This document shows positions 8,865 through 16,738 of a stretch of DNA of 64,000 nt, piece by piece. Both the position numbers and the translations under genes were made by a program. This DNA comes from an uncultured Pelagibacteraceae bacterium (GTDB taxonomy: Bacteria; Pseudomonadota; Alphaproteobacteria; Pelagibacterales; Pelagibacteraceae): contig CACBBR010000001.1 of assembly GCA_902537555.1 (NCBI GenBank), forward strand, positions 69,501 through 133,500. Reading direction: 5' to 3'. Every line of letters begins with the position of its first letter. Within the stretch, counting starts at the first letter, position 1. A model generated the notes under the pieces. That model made no database searches and had not been told where the DNA came from. It saw only the letters and a program-made list of their open reading frames with translations.

Positions 8865-9758
8865 ATGAAAAAAAAATATTTAATAGTTACAGGTGGAGCA
8901 GGCTTTATAGGATCAAATTTGATTAAATCTTTAATTAAATTTAAAAATTTTAATATTATAAGTTTAGATAATTATTCATCTGGAAACAAAAAAAATCATA
9001 TTAAGCATAAAAGAATTAAGTATATAAAAGGTGAAACTAAAAATATAAATCAAATTTTACAAAGTTACAAAAATTCAATAAATGCAATATTTCATTTTGG
9101 AGAATTCTCTCGAATATACCAAAGCTTTGAGAGATTTGATATTTGTTTTAAATCGAATACGATAGGATCACATGAGGTCTTTAAATTTTGTCTTAAAAAT
9201 AATATAAAACTAATCTATTCCGCAACTTCAGCTAGTTTAGGAAAATCATTAAATAAAAATTTGTCACCGTATGCTTTTTCTAAAGCAAAAAATTTAGAAT
9301 TACTTGAAAACCTAAAAAAATGGTTTGGACTGAGGTTTGAGGTAATTTTCTTTTATAATGTATATGGCCAAAATCATATTAGATCTGGATTAATGGCTAC
9401 AGTAATAGGAATTTTTGAAGATCAATTCAAAAAAAATATACCTCTAACAGTAGTTAAACCTGGAACTCAAAAAAGAAGATTTACTCATATAAGTGACACG
9501 GTTGATACATGTATAGAGGCCTGGATTAAAAATAAGTGTAAACTATACAGTATTTCACACAAACAAAGTTATTCTATAATTGAAGTTGCCAAAATGTTTA
9601 AGCGTAAAATAAAATTTATACCCTATCGCAAAGGTGAAAGATTTGCTTCCGCTTTAACCAAGATGTCTTTATCTAATAAAGTTTACTTGAAGTATGGAAA
9701 AGTAAATTTAAAAGAATATATAAATAATTTTGTATCCAATAATTCCTCAAAAAACTGA
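8865..9758 (+). CDS. NAD-dependent sugar epimerase/dehydratase (extended SDR)
   Basis: This is a 297-residue extended short-chain dehydrogenase. The NAD-binding GGAGFIG is at residues 10-16. The catalytic Tyr and Lys are Y136 and K140 in SPYAFSK, preceded by a Ser/Thr-rich SATSAS strand end. It resembles UDP-glucose 4-epimerase and related nucleotide-sugar enzymes but is somewhat shorter than GalE. The substrate is probably a nucleotide sugar for the adjacent glycan pathway. It is the last gene before the 5S rRNA and lies 27 bp after the HisF-like gene. Epimerase versus dehydratase cannot be settled from motifs. Confidence 0.85.
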   Translation: MKKKYLIVTGGAGFIGSNLIKSLIKFKNFNIISLDNYSSGNKKNHIKHKRIKYIKGETKNINQILQSYKNSINAIFHFGEFSRIYQSFERFDICFKSNTIGSHEVFKFCLKNNIKLIYSATSASLGKSLNKNLSPYAFSKAKNLELLENLKKWFGLRFEVIFFYNVYGQNHIRSGLMATVIGIFEDQFKKNIPLTVVKPGTQKRRFTHISDTVDTCIEAWIKNKCKLYSISHKQSYSIIEVAKMFKRKIKFIPYRKGERFASALTKMSLSNKVYLKYGKVNLKEYINNFVSNNSSKN

Positions 9759-9825
9759 TAAAAATTTAAAAAAACCTCAAAAATTATTTTACTTTACAAA
9801 TTTTTCATAAAAGAGTAATTATACC

Positions 9826-9943
9826 TGCCTGGTAATTATTGCGAAAGTGTAATACCCGATCCCATTCCGAACTCGGAAGTCAAGCCTTTCAGCGCCGATG
9901 GTACTTTGTCTTAAGACATGGAAGAGTAGGTCGTTGCCAGGCT
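9826..9943 (+). rRNA. rrf: 5S ribosomal RNA (standing apart from 16S/23S)
   Basis: About 118 nt. The ends pair as helix I (GCCTGG near 9827 with CCAGGC near 9937). The internal conserved CCCGATCCCATTCCGAACTCGGAAG segment of loop C and the GCGCCGATGGTA and GGAAGAGTAGG blocks are clear 5S signatures. No 23S sequence precedes it: the upstream neighbour is a sugar epimerase. This fits the known SAR11 arrangement in which a hypervariable surface-glycan island sits between the 23S and 5S genes. End positions are good to a few bases. Confidence 0.95.
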
Positions 9944-9955
9944 AAAATATAAATT

Positions 9956-10081
9956 ATGAAAATTGCAAGTTCACTAAAATCACTTAAAAAAAGAGACCAA
10001 AACTCAAAACTAGTAAGACGCAGAGGTAGAGTTTACATAATAAACAAAAAAAATCCAAAATTTAAAGCTAGACAAAAATGA
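9956..10081 (+). CDS. rpmJ: 50S ribosomal protein L36 (cysteine-free form)
   Basis: This is a 41-residue protein starting at the ATG 12 bp after the 5S gene. It has the L36 pattern [12 protein letters not shown]...[22 protein letters not shown]. The zinc-binding Cys/His residues of the zinc-ribbon form of L36 are absent, so this is the zinc-independent type common in alphaproteobacteria. It binds 23S rRNA in the large subunit. Its position directly after 5S suggests read-through transcription. Confidence 0.95.
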   Translation: MKIASSLKSLKKRDQNSKLVRRRGRVYIINKKNPKFKARQK

Positions 10082-10107
10082 AGTCTAGAAAATAGCCTTA
10101 TTATAAA

Positions 10108-11196
10108 ATGATAGTTGGTTCGATATCGGAAAATAAGAAACAAGAAAGCAGAGTTGCAATAACTCCAGATATTTTAAAAAAATATAAATCATTGGGAATA
10201 GATATACATTTGTGTAAAGATTATGCCTCTCATATAGGAATAAAAGATGAAGAATATGCATCAGAGGGTGCAAAAATTTTTGTAAATTCTGAAGAAGTGT
10301 TAACTAGTTCAAATGCAATACTGCAAATGAATATGCCGAGTGATGAAAATTTAAATAAATTAGTAAAAGATCAAATTTTAATTGGTGTTCTAAATCCTTA
10401 CTCAAATGAGAAAAAACTTAAGGAATTGATATTAAAAGAAATTAATTGTTTTTCTTTAGAACTTTTACCAAGAATTACCAGAGCACAATCAATGGATATT
10501 TTGTCATCGCAAGCAAATTTAGCTGGATATAAGGCAGTAGTTGAAGCATTTGCAAATTTTCAAAAAGCAATTCCAATGATGATGACAGCAGCAGGAACAA
10601 TTTCAGCAGCAAAAGTTCTAATAGTTGGTGCTGGAGTTGCTGGTCTTCAAGCTATTGCAACTGCAAAAAGAATGGGTGCAATTGTATTTGCTACAGATGT
10701 TAGATTAGCTTCTAAAGAACAGGTTGAGAGTCTGGGAGGAAAATTTTTGACTGTTGAGGGAGCTGAGAATTTAGAAACTGACGGTGGTTATGCAAAAGAG
10801 GCATCAGAGGACTTTAAAAAAAAACAAGAGGAATTGCTAAAGGAAACTTTAAGAAAAATTGATATAGTAATTTGCACTGCGCTGATCCCAGGAAAAAAAG
10901 CACCGATTATTATAAAAAGAAATATGATTGAAGTTATGAAAAGTGGGTCAATAATATATGATTTAGCAGCATCTCAGGGTGGAAATTCTGAGTTAACCAA
11001 AGTAGATCAGATTGTTGACAGTAACGGCGTAAAAATTATGGGGGAAAAGAACATATTAAATAAGTTACCTTTTTCAGCATCAAATTTGTATTCAAAAAAT
11101 ATGTTTAATTTTGTTAATAATTTGTATGATAAAGAGAAAAAAAGATTTGAAATAAATCATGATGATGAAATAATTGATAAGACAATAGTAAAATAA
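10108..11196 (+). CDS. pntAA: NAD(P) transhydrogenase subunit alpha part 1
   Basis: This is the NAD(H)-binding domain I of the proton-translocating transhydrogenase, which uses the proton gradient to reduce NADP+ with NADH. The 362 residues match the split alpha subunit of alphaproteobacteria such as Rhodospirillum. The substrate-loop signature PRITRAQSMDILSSQANLAGY is near residue 130, and the Rossmann motif GAGVAGLQAIATAKRMGA is near 175. It is followed without a gap by pntAB and then pntB. Cofactor interconversion may matter here because the neighbouring sugar-phosphate enzymes (transaldolase, transketolase, GAPDH) handle or generate NADPH. Confidence 0.95.
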   Translation: MIVGSISENKKQESRVAITPDILKKYKSLGIDIHLCKDYASHIGIKDEEYASEGAKIFVNSEEVLTSSNAILQMNMPSDENLNKLVKDQILIGVLNPYSNEKKLKELILKEINCFSLELLPRITRAQSMDILSSQANLAGYKAVVEAFANFQKAIPMMMTAAGTISAAKVLIVGAGVAGLQAIATAKRMGAIVFATDVRLASKEQVESLGGKFLTVEGAENLETDGGYAKEASEDFKKKQEELLKETLRKIDIVICTALIPGKKAPIIIKRNMIEVMKSGSIIYDLAASQGGNSELTKVDQIVDSNGVKIMGEKNILNKLPFSASNLYSKNMFNFVNNLYDKEKKRFEINHDDEIIDKTIVK

Positions 11197-11499
11197 ATGG
11201 AAATAGATCCCTTCATATTCAGGTTAAGCATATTTATTTTGTCAATATTTGTTGGTTATTATGTTGTCTGGAGTGTTACTCCATCATTGCATACACCTCT
11301 CATGTCAGTAACTAATGCTATTTCATCTGTAATAATTGTTGGAGCAATTATAGCAGCATTAGCAGGATCTTCTGAAGATATTTTTGAGACTTCTAATATT
11401 TTTGGTTTTTTTGCAATAATTCTGGCGGCAGTAAATATTTTTGGAGGCTTTTTGGTCACTCAAAGAATGTTACAAATGTATAAGAAAAAGAAAAAATAA
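11197..11499 (+). CDS. pntAB: NAD(P) transhydrogenase subunit alpha part 2
   Basis: This 100-residue membrane subunit supplies the first three or so helices of the transhydrogenase proton channel (domain II). The sequence SVTPSLHTPLMSVTNAIS near residues 27-44 is the conserved family segment. The start ATG directly abuts the pntAA stop codon and pntB begins 3 bp downstream, so the three subunits are made from one message. The split between pntAA and pntAB is usual in alphaproteobacteria and differs from the fused PntA of E. coli. Confidence 0.95.
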   Translation: MEIDPFIFRLSIFILSIFVGYYVVWSVTPSLHTPLMSVTNAISSVIIVGAIIAALAGSSEDIFETSNIFGFFAIILAAVNIFGGFLVTQRMLQMYKKKKK

Positions 11500-11502
11500 A
11501 AA

Positions 11503-12897
11503 ATGTCAGCAAATTTATCAGCACTTTTTTACTTAATTTCAGGAATATTATTTATCTTGGCTTTAAGAGGACTATCTTCCCCCGAAACTTCAAGACAAGG
11601 TAACTATTTTGGTATCGCTGGTATGATAATTGCAATAATTATTACTTTTTTATCAGTAGGAAATTTTGGATTAGGCTTTATTTATGTTTTAGTTTTTCTT
11701 TTAATAGGAGGCTCAGTAGGGGCATTTATAGCATTCAGAATTCCAATGACCGCAATGCCTGAACTTGTGGCTGGGTTTCATAGTTTAGTTGGATTAGCTG
11801 CTGTTTTTGTAGCTATTTCAGCTTTTTTAAAACCAGAGGCTTTTAACTTAGGAATCGTAGGCAACATAAAACTAGCAAGTCTGATTGAAATGTCTCTAGG
11901 AGCAGCTATAGGTGCAATAACATTTTCTGGTTCGATTATAGCTTTTTTAAAATTAAGAGGAATTATGTCTGGTGCTCCGATAACTTTCAAAGGTCAGCAT
12001 TTAATAAATCTAATATTAGGTTTAGGAATAATATTTTTGATTTATTATTTATGCTCATATCAATCATCAAATATATTTTGGAGTATTGTTATAATATCAT
12101 TTTTAGTAGGTGTTTTGTTAATTATACCTATTGGTGGGGCAGATATGCCAGTAGTAATATCAATGCTTAATTCATATTCAGGTTGGGCTGCGGCTGGTAT
12201 TGGATTTACATTAGAGAATACTGCACTAATAATTACTGGTGCTCTTGTTGGTTCTTCTGGGGCAATCCTATCCTATATAATGTGTAAAGGAATGAATAGA
12301 TCATTTTTTAATGTAATACTCGGAGGCTGGGGTGCAACCGATCAATCCTCAAGTTCTGATAGCAAAGAGAAAAAGCCAGTAAAAAGTGGAAATGCAGATG
12401 ATGCAGCATTTTTAATGAAAAATGCGTCATCAGTAATTATAGTACCAGGATATGGAATGGCGGTAGCACAGGCGCAACACGCTTTAAGAGAAATGGTGGA
12501 TTCTTTAAAAAAAAATGGTGTAAAAGTCTCTTATGCAATTCATCCAGTTGCCGGTAGAATGCCTGGACATATGAATGTATTATTGGCAGAGGCAAATGTC
12601 CCTTATGATGAAGTATTTGAGTTAGAGGAAATAAACAATGACTTTGCTAATTGTGATGTTGCTTATGTTATCGGAGCAAATGACGTTACAAACCCAATTG
12701 CCAAAACAGATCCACAAAGCCCTATTTTTGGGATGCCAATTTTAGATGTTGAAAAAAGTAAATCTGTGTTATTTGTAAAAAGAAGTTTATCTCCTGGATA
12801 TGCTGGAATAGATAACGATCTATTTTATAGAGACAATACGTTAATGTTATTTGCAGACGCAAAAAAAATGACTGAAGAAATCGTTAAGAGTTTGTAA
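11503..12897 (+). CDS. pntB: NAD(P) transhydrogenase subunit beta
   Basis: 464 residues, the normal length. The N-terminal half has about eight to nine membrane helices (domain II), including the conserved FHSLVGLAAV segment with the proton-path histidine. The C-terminal third is the soluble NADP(H)-binding domain III, with GYGMAVAQAQHA near 320, HPVAGRMPGHMNVLLAEA near 347 and GANDVTNPIA near 390. These are diagnostic. It completes the pntAA-pntAB-pntB enzyme. Its stop codon is followed at once by the TTG start of the transaldolase gene, so the two are very probably translationally coupled. Confidence 0.97.
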   Translation: MSANLSALFYLISGILFILALRGLSSPETSRQGNYFGIAGMIIAIIITFLSVGNFGLGFIYVLVFLLIGGSVGAFIAFRIPMTAMPELVAGFHSLVGLAAVFVAISAFLKPEAFNLGIVGNIKLASLIEMSLGAAIGAITFSGSIIAFLKLRGIMSGAPITFKGQHLINLILGLGIIFLIYYLCSYQSSNIFWSIVIISFLVGVLLIIPIGGADMPVVISMLNSYSGWAAAGIGFTLENTALIITGALVGSSGAILSYIMCKGMNRSFFNVILGGWGATDQSSSSDSKEKKPVKSGNADDAAFLMKNASSVIIVPGYGMAVAQAQHALREMVDSLKKNGVKVSYAIHPVAGRMPGHMNVLLAEANVPYDEVFELEEINNDFANCDVAYVIGANDVTNPIAKTDPQSPIFGMPILDVEKSKSVLFVKRSLSPGYAGIDNDLFYRDNTLMLFADAKKMTEEIVKSL

Positions 12898-13590
12898 TTG
12901 ACTAAAATATTTTGTGATATTGCAGACCTTAAACATATAAGTAAATTTGATAAGAAAAAAATTGTTAAAGGCTTCACAACTAATCCAAGTTTGATTAGAA
13001 AAGCTGGAGCTAAAAATTATTCTAATTATACAAAAAAAATACTCAAATTAACCAAAAAACCTGTTTCATTTGAGGTTTTTGCAGATGATGAAAAAAAAAT
13101 GATTTTTCAAGGAAATAAAATTAGTAAATGGGGAAAAAACGTTTTTGTAAAAGTACCAGTCACCAATTCAAAAGGAAAGTTTATGGGAAATGTTATAAAA
13201 ACGCTCAATAAAAAAAAAATTAAATTAAATATTACTGCTGTCTATACATCAAGGCAAACAAAGCAAATTTTAAAAAAAATTAATAAAAAAACTAAGGTCA
13301 TCATTTCAATTTTTGCTGGAAGAATGGCTGATACTGGAAAAGATCCCATTCCCCAATTTAAAGAAAGTATAAAAATTTCAAAAAGGTATAAAAATGTAGA
13401 AATACTTTGGGCAAGCACAAGAGAACCATATAACTATCTTCAGGCAAAAAATTTAGGTTGCCAAATCATAACTGTTCCACCATCAATAATAGAAAAAATT
13501 GAAAAATTTGGAAAAAATTTTAAAAAACTTACAACAGAGACTGTTAAAGGTTTTTTGATTGATGCCAAAAAATCAAAATTTAAGTTATAA
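12898..13590 (+). CDS. tal: Transaldolase (small TalC/FSA-like type)
   Basis: Transaldolase moves a dihydroxyacetone unit between sugar phosphates in the non-oxidative pentose phosphate pathway. The 230-residue length matches the small class. Motifs are the N-terminal CDIAD, GFTTNPSL at 25-32, the Schiff-base lysine K85 in FVKVPVT, NITAVYT near 115 and FAGRMADTG near 138. The start is a TTG placed immediately after the pntB stop; no better start is seen, and the first residues already belong to the conserved strand. The Lys-rich sequence is typical of this genome. Fructose-6-phosphate aldolase activity cannot be excluded from sequence alone. Confidence 0.9.
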   Translation: MTKIFCDIADLKHISKFDKKKIVKGFTTNPSLIRKAGAKNYSNYTKKILKLTKKPVSFEVFADDEKKMIFQGNKISKWGKNVFVKVPVTNSKGKFMGNVIKTLNKKKIKLNITAVYTSRQTKQILKKINKKTKVIISIFAGRMADTGKDPIPQFKESIKISKRYKNVEILWASTREPYNYLQAKNLGCQIITVPPSIIEKIEKFGKNFKKLTTETVKGFLIDAKKSKFKL

Positions 13591-13593
13591 AAT

Positions 13594-13670
13594 TGGTTGC
13601 GGGGGACGGATTTGAACCGCCGACCTCAAGGTTATGAGCCTTGCGAGCTACCAGGCTGCTCCACCCCGCG
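13594..13670 (-). tRNA. Initiator tRNA-fMet(CAT), CCA encoded
   Basis: This 77-nt cloverleaf has anticodon CAT and an encoded 3' CCA. It is the initiator, not the elongator: the first base C faces A at position 72 (no Watson-Crick pair), and the acceptor, D-arm and T-arm sequences nearly match the E. coli initiator. In the anticodon stem the usual three consecutive G:C pairs are A29:U41, G30:C40, G31:C39, so one of the three is changed. It lies between transaldolase and gmhA, transcribed away from gmhA. Confidence 0.95.
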
Positions 13671-13764
13671 ATAATCTAAGAATTTATACATTAAAAATAT
13701 TTCAATGAAAGAAAAAAATTTTTTTTATTTTTAATTACTATTCATTTTATGTAAAGTTAAATTA

Positions 13765-14340
13765 ATGAAAAAAATTAATAATTTTATAAACGAATATGTA
13801 AATAATCTTTCAAACTCAATATTAAGTGCTGATATGAATAACCTTAACCTGGCAGCTGAAACAATTTTAAAATCTATTAAGAAAAAACAAAAAATTTTTA
13901 TTTGTGGGAACGGTGGATCAGCTGCGATTGCAAATCACTATGTTGTTGATTTTTTAAAATTTTTTAGAGAAAGAACAAATTATTCTCCTAAAATGATAAG
14001 TCTATCAGACAATATTGAGACAATTACAGCAATATCTAACGATTTAGATTATAAATATATTTTTAGTTATCAGGCCCAAAGCTTATGTAGTAAAGAAGAC
14101 TTAATTATAATCATCAGTTCATCAGGTAATTCAAAAAATATTATAGAATTATTGAAATTTTCTAAAAAAAATAAAATCAAAACAATTGGATTTAGTGGAT
14201 TTGATGGTGGATTTTTAAAAAAAAATGCAGATATTTCTGTTCACATAAAGGCTAATAATTATGGAATATCTGAAGATGCTCATCATATTTTAATGCATGC
14301 TCAGCTACAATTTTTGATTAAATATTTCGGCAAAAAATAA
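13765..14340 (+). CDS. SIS-domain sugar isomerase, GmhA-like
   Basis: This 191-residue single SIS-domain protein most resembles sedoheptulose-7-phosphate isomerase GmhA (heptose synthesis for LPS). Visible motifs are CGNGGSA at 47-53, the ISSSGNS phosphate loop near 117, the TIGFSGFDGG segment, and a C-terminal helix with H178. Compared with GmhA metal ligands (His, Glu, Gln, His), H58 and H178 are kept, but the Glu is D62 and the Gln appears to be E170. The function could therefore be the same with altered metal binding, or a related sugar-phosphate isomerase. It converges on rpsU with only 2 bp between the stops. Confidence 0.7.
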   Translation: MKKINNFINEYVNNLSNSILSADMNNLNLAAETILKSIKKKQKIFICGNGGSAAIANHYVVDFLKFFRERTNYSPKMISLSDNIETITAISNDLDYKYIFSYQAQSLCSKEDLIIIISSSGNSKNIIELLKFSKKNKIKTIGFSGFDGGFLKKNADISVHIKANNYGISEDAHHILMHAQLQFLIKYFGKK

Positions 14341-14342
14341 GA

Positions 14343-14549
14343 TTAGTATCTATTTTTAAGTTTATTAAGCTTTTTAACTCTTTTTATATTTTCTTGAAGA
14401 ATTCTCTTTTTTTTTTCAGAAGGTTTTTCATAATTATTTTTTAACTTAATAATTTTAAAAAAACCATCTCTCTGGAGTTTCCTTTTTAAAACTCTTAAAG
14501 CTTGTTCAACATTATTATCTTTAACCTCTATTTTAATAACAACCTCCAA
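14343..14549 (-). CDS. rpsU: 30S ribosomal protein S21
   Basis: This 68-residue basic protein contains the S21 core: VEQALRVLKRKLQRDG at about residues 14-29 and YEKPSEKKKR near 40-49. S21 joins the small subunit late and helps mRNA binding. It lies 54 bp downstream of trcR on the same strand and converges on the GmhA-like gene. The start ATG gives the expected short N-terminal strand MEVVIKIEV. Confidence 0.93.
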   Translation of the reverse strand: MEVVIKIEVKDNNVEQALRVLKRKLQRDGFFKIIKLKNNYEKPSEKKKRILQENIKRVKKLNKLKNRY

Positions 14550-14603
14550 AAAGCGATGTAATTACCACTTTATTAAATATTTGTCTATTAGTATTCATAA
14601 ATT

Positions 14604-15164
14604 TTATTGCGATTTCTCTTTTTGCTTTTTCTCTCTTTTTATTCTTCGTTCAGCCTTTTCAAGAGCTTCTGCTAAATCTTTTTGAGTAAATAACCCCATA
14701 GCAACAGGATCTTTTGCATTTAGGTTATTAAAATTCCAATAACTTTTATTTCTTATGGCTGTTGCAGAATTTTTAGTAATACCAACTAGTTTAGCTATTT
14801 GAGAGTCTTTTAAGATTGAATGCTGCTTTATTAACCACAGAGCTGAGTCTGGTTTATCTTGACGTTTAGATAAAGGGACATATTTTTTTGATTTTTTTTC
14901 ATCACTATCAATTTGTATTTCATTAACTCTTAAATTTAGGTTTCTGTCTGCATCTGCTGTAGAAAGTTCAATTTCCTCTTTTGTTAATTGTCCTGAGATT
15001 ATTGGGTTATAACCTACAATACCTTTTGCTACTTCACCGTCTGCAATTCCTTGTACTTCGACCTCATGCAACTTACAAAAATTTGCTATTTGCTTAAAAG
15101 TTAAAGATGTATTATCAAGTAACCAAACAGCTGTTGCCATCGGCATCAATGGTGCATCACTCAT
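14604..15164 (-). CDS. trcR: Cell-cycle transcriptional regulator TrcR (DUF1013)
   Basis: This is a 186-residue protein of the alphaproteobacterial DUF1013/TrcR family. The diagnostic N-terminus PLMPMATAVWLLDNTSLTFKQIANFC is followed by EVQGIADGEVAKGI near residue 35, and a second helix-turn-helix-like segment (SALWLIKQHSILKDSQIAKLVGITKN) lies near 110. In Caulobacter-type bacteria TrcR binds RNA polymerase at cell-cycle promoters. The C-terminus is rich in Lys/Glu. Its start overlaps the rpmE stop by 1 bp, so rpmE-trcR-rpsU may be one transcript. Confidence 0.88.
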   Translation of the reverse strand: MSDAPLMPMATAVWLLDNTSLTFKQIANFCKLHEVEVQGIADGEVAKGIVGYNPIISGQLTKEEIELSTADADRNLNLRVNEIQIDSDEKKSKKYVPLSKRQDKPDSALWLIKQHSILKDSQIAKLVGITKNSATAIRNKSYWNFNNLNAKDPVAMGLFTQKDLAEALEKAERRIKREKKQKEKSQ

Positions 15165-15394
15165 TATTTTTTAATTTCTGACCTGAAGTTTTGAAATTTT
15201 TTGTTAAATTTACTTACTCTTCCCTTATCAAGTATTTTTTGTTTTCCACCAGTCCAAGCTGAATGAGATTTGGGATCAATTTCAAGTTTTAAAGTTTCAC
15301 CCTCTGAGCCCCAAGTAGATCTTGTTTGGAATTTAATTCCATCTGTCATTTCTACATTTATTTTATGGTAGTTGGGATGAATGTTTTTTTTCAT
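15164..15394 (-). CDS. rpmE: 50S ribosomal protein L31 (cysteine-free form)
   Basis: This 76-residue protein begins [12 protein letters not shown] and contains [26 protein letters not shown], the hallmark of alphaproteobacterial L31. No cysteines are present, so it is the zinc-independent form. It bridges the two ribosomal subunits. It overlaps trcR by 1 bp. Together with the cysteine-free L36 in this window, neither of the two ribosomal proteins that often carry zinc does so here. Confidence 0.95.
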   Translation of the reverse strand: MKKNIHPNYHKINVEMTDGIKFQTRSTWGSEGETLKLEIDPKSHSAWTGGKQKILDKGRVSKFNKKFQNFRSEIKK

Positions 15395-15429
15395 AGGCGG
15401 ACTTATAGCAAAAAGTTTGATAAAAACAA

Positions 15430-16176
15430 TTAAAAGTTCACTAAATTTTCCATCATTTTTGAAAAAATATTGCTACTGGCTGCTCTTATATTGATACTAT
15501 ATTCATCATACTTACTTATATCATTAACTTTACCCCCTGCTTCTTGCACAATTAAGACTCCTGCAGCTATATCCCATAAATTTATATTATTGTGAAAATA
15601 ACCATCTAATCTTCCCGAACCAACGTAAGCCATATCTAATGCCGCACATCCTGAATTTCTCATATTCAATTTAGGAAATACTGATTTCAATCCATACGAG
15701 TCTGATGAAAAGAGGCAATCTTCTATATTATTTTTATTTGATACTCTTATTCTGTGATTGTTAAAAAAGGCCCCATTATTTTCTTCAGCGAAAAAAATTT
15801 CATTTTTTAATGGATCATGAATTAAAGCAGATTTAAATTTATTATCGATTTTAAGTGCAATTGAAATTGCAAAATGTGGTATACCATGAAGAAAGTTTGT
15901 AGTACCGTCAATTGGATCAATAATCCAAACTTTATCCTTGTCATTATTTTCAATTTTACCACTTTCTTCTGACAAGAAAGAATAGTTTTTTTTTGCTTTA
16001 GTTAATTCCTCTATCAGTATTTCCTCAACTCTCTTGTCAGTTTTAGTTACGAAATCTCTTGGACCTTTTCTAGAAACTTGTAAATTTTCTACTTCTCCAA
16101 AGTCTCTAATAATTACTTTTGATGCTTTTTCGCAAGCTTTTATCATTATATTAAGGTTGGGAGATATAGAATTCAT
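15430..16176 (-). CDS. suhB: Inositol monophosphatase family protein (SuhB-like)
   Basis: This 248-residue metal-dependent phosphatase has the family metal-site motifs: EESG near residue 66, [10 protein letters not shown] near 86-95, and [15 protein letters not shown] near 200. SuhB-type proteins hydrolyse inositol-1-phosphate, and in E. coli SuhB also joins the rRNA antitermination complex. It follows efp by 1 bp at the end of the tkt-gap-pgk-fba-thiE-efp block, so it is probably co-transcribed. The true substrate is unknown; related sugar-phosphate phosphatases look alike. Confidence 0.88.
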   Translation of the reverse strand: MNSISPNLNIMIKACEKASKVIIRDFGEVENLQVSRKGPRDFVTKTDKRVEEILIEELTKAKKNYSFLSEESGKIENNDKDKVWIIDPIDGTTNFLHGIPHFAISIALKIDNKFKSALIHDPLKNEIFFAEENNGAFFNNHRIRVSNKNNIEDCLFSSDSYGLKSVFPKLNMRNSGCAALDMAYVGSGRLDGYFHNNINLWDIAAGVLIVQEAGGKVNDISKYDEYSINIRAASSNIFSKMMENLVNF

Positions 16177-16177
16177 A

Positions 16178-16738
16178 TTAAATTTTTTTTATGTATTCAA
16201 AAGTTCTGCTGTCTAAAATAATTTCATCTTCAGTTTCAATAAAAGGAGGAACTTGTATTTTGATACCATTGTAAAGTGTTGCTGGTTTATATGATGACGA
16301 AACTGTTTGCCCTTTTATAGAAGCATCGGTTTCTTTAATTTTACATAAAACTTGATTTGGAAGTTCAATTGAAATTGGTTTTTCATTATAAAAACTTACA
16401 GAAACACTAAGATTTTCAGTTAATAACTTTCCTTTTTCACCTATTATAATCTTTTTTATCTCTATTTGCTCAAAACTTTTAGGGTCCATAAAAAAATAAT
16501 TATTTTCGTCTTCGTATAAGTAATTAAAATCGATCTCTTCTAAAGATGCTTTTTCTACTGTTTCACTAGATCTAAATCTCTCATTTATTTTTGTATTTTT
16601 GACAACACTTTTCATTTCAACTTGTGCAAATGCACCACCCTTTCCAGGTTTCACGTGCTGTGTTTTTAAAACTTGCCACAAATCACTCTTGTATTCTATA
16701 AGCATTCCTACTCTGATTTCTCCAGCATTTATTTTCAT
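16178..16738 (-). CDS. efp: Translation elongation factor P
   Basis: EF-P relieves ribosome stalling at polyproline. The 186 residues have the three-domain pattern, starting INAGEIRVGM, with the tip loop HVKPGKGGAFAQV that carries the modifiable lysine (K33), and a C-terminal EF-P signature region near VPPFIETED. Modification by EpmA would be expected at K33, but no modification gene is in the window. It overlaps thiE by 4 bp and precedes suhB by 1 bp. Confidence 0.95.
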   Translation of the reverse strand: MKINAGEIRVGMLIEYKSDLWQVLKTQHVKPGKGGAFAQVEMKSVVKNTKINERFRSSETVEKASLEEIDFNYLYEDENNYFFMDPKSFEQIEIKKIIIGEKGKLLTENLSVSVSFYNEKPISIELPNQVLCKIKETDASIKGQTVSSSYKPATLYNGIKIQVPPFIETEDEIILDSRTFEYIKKI

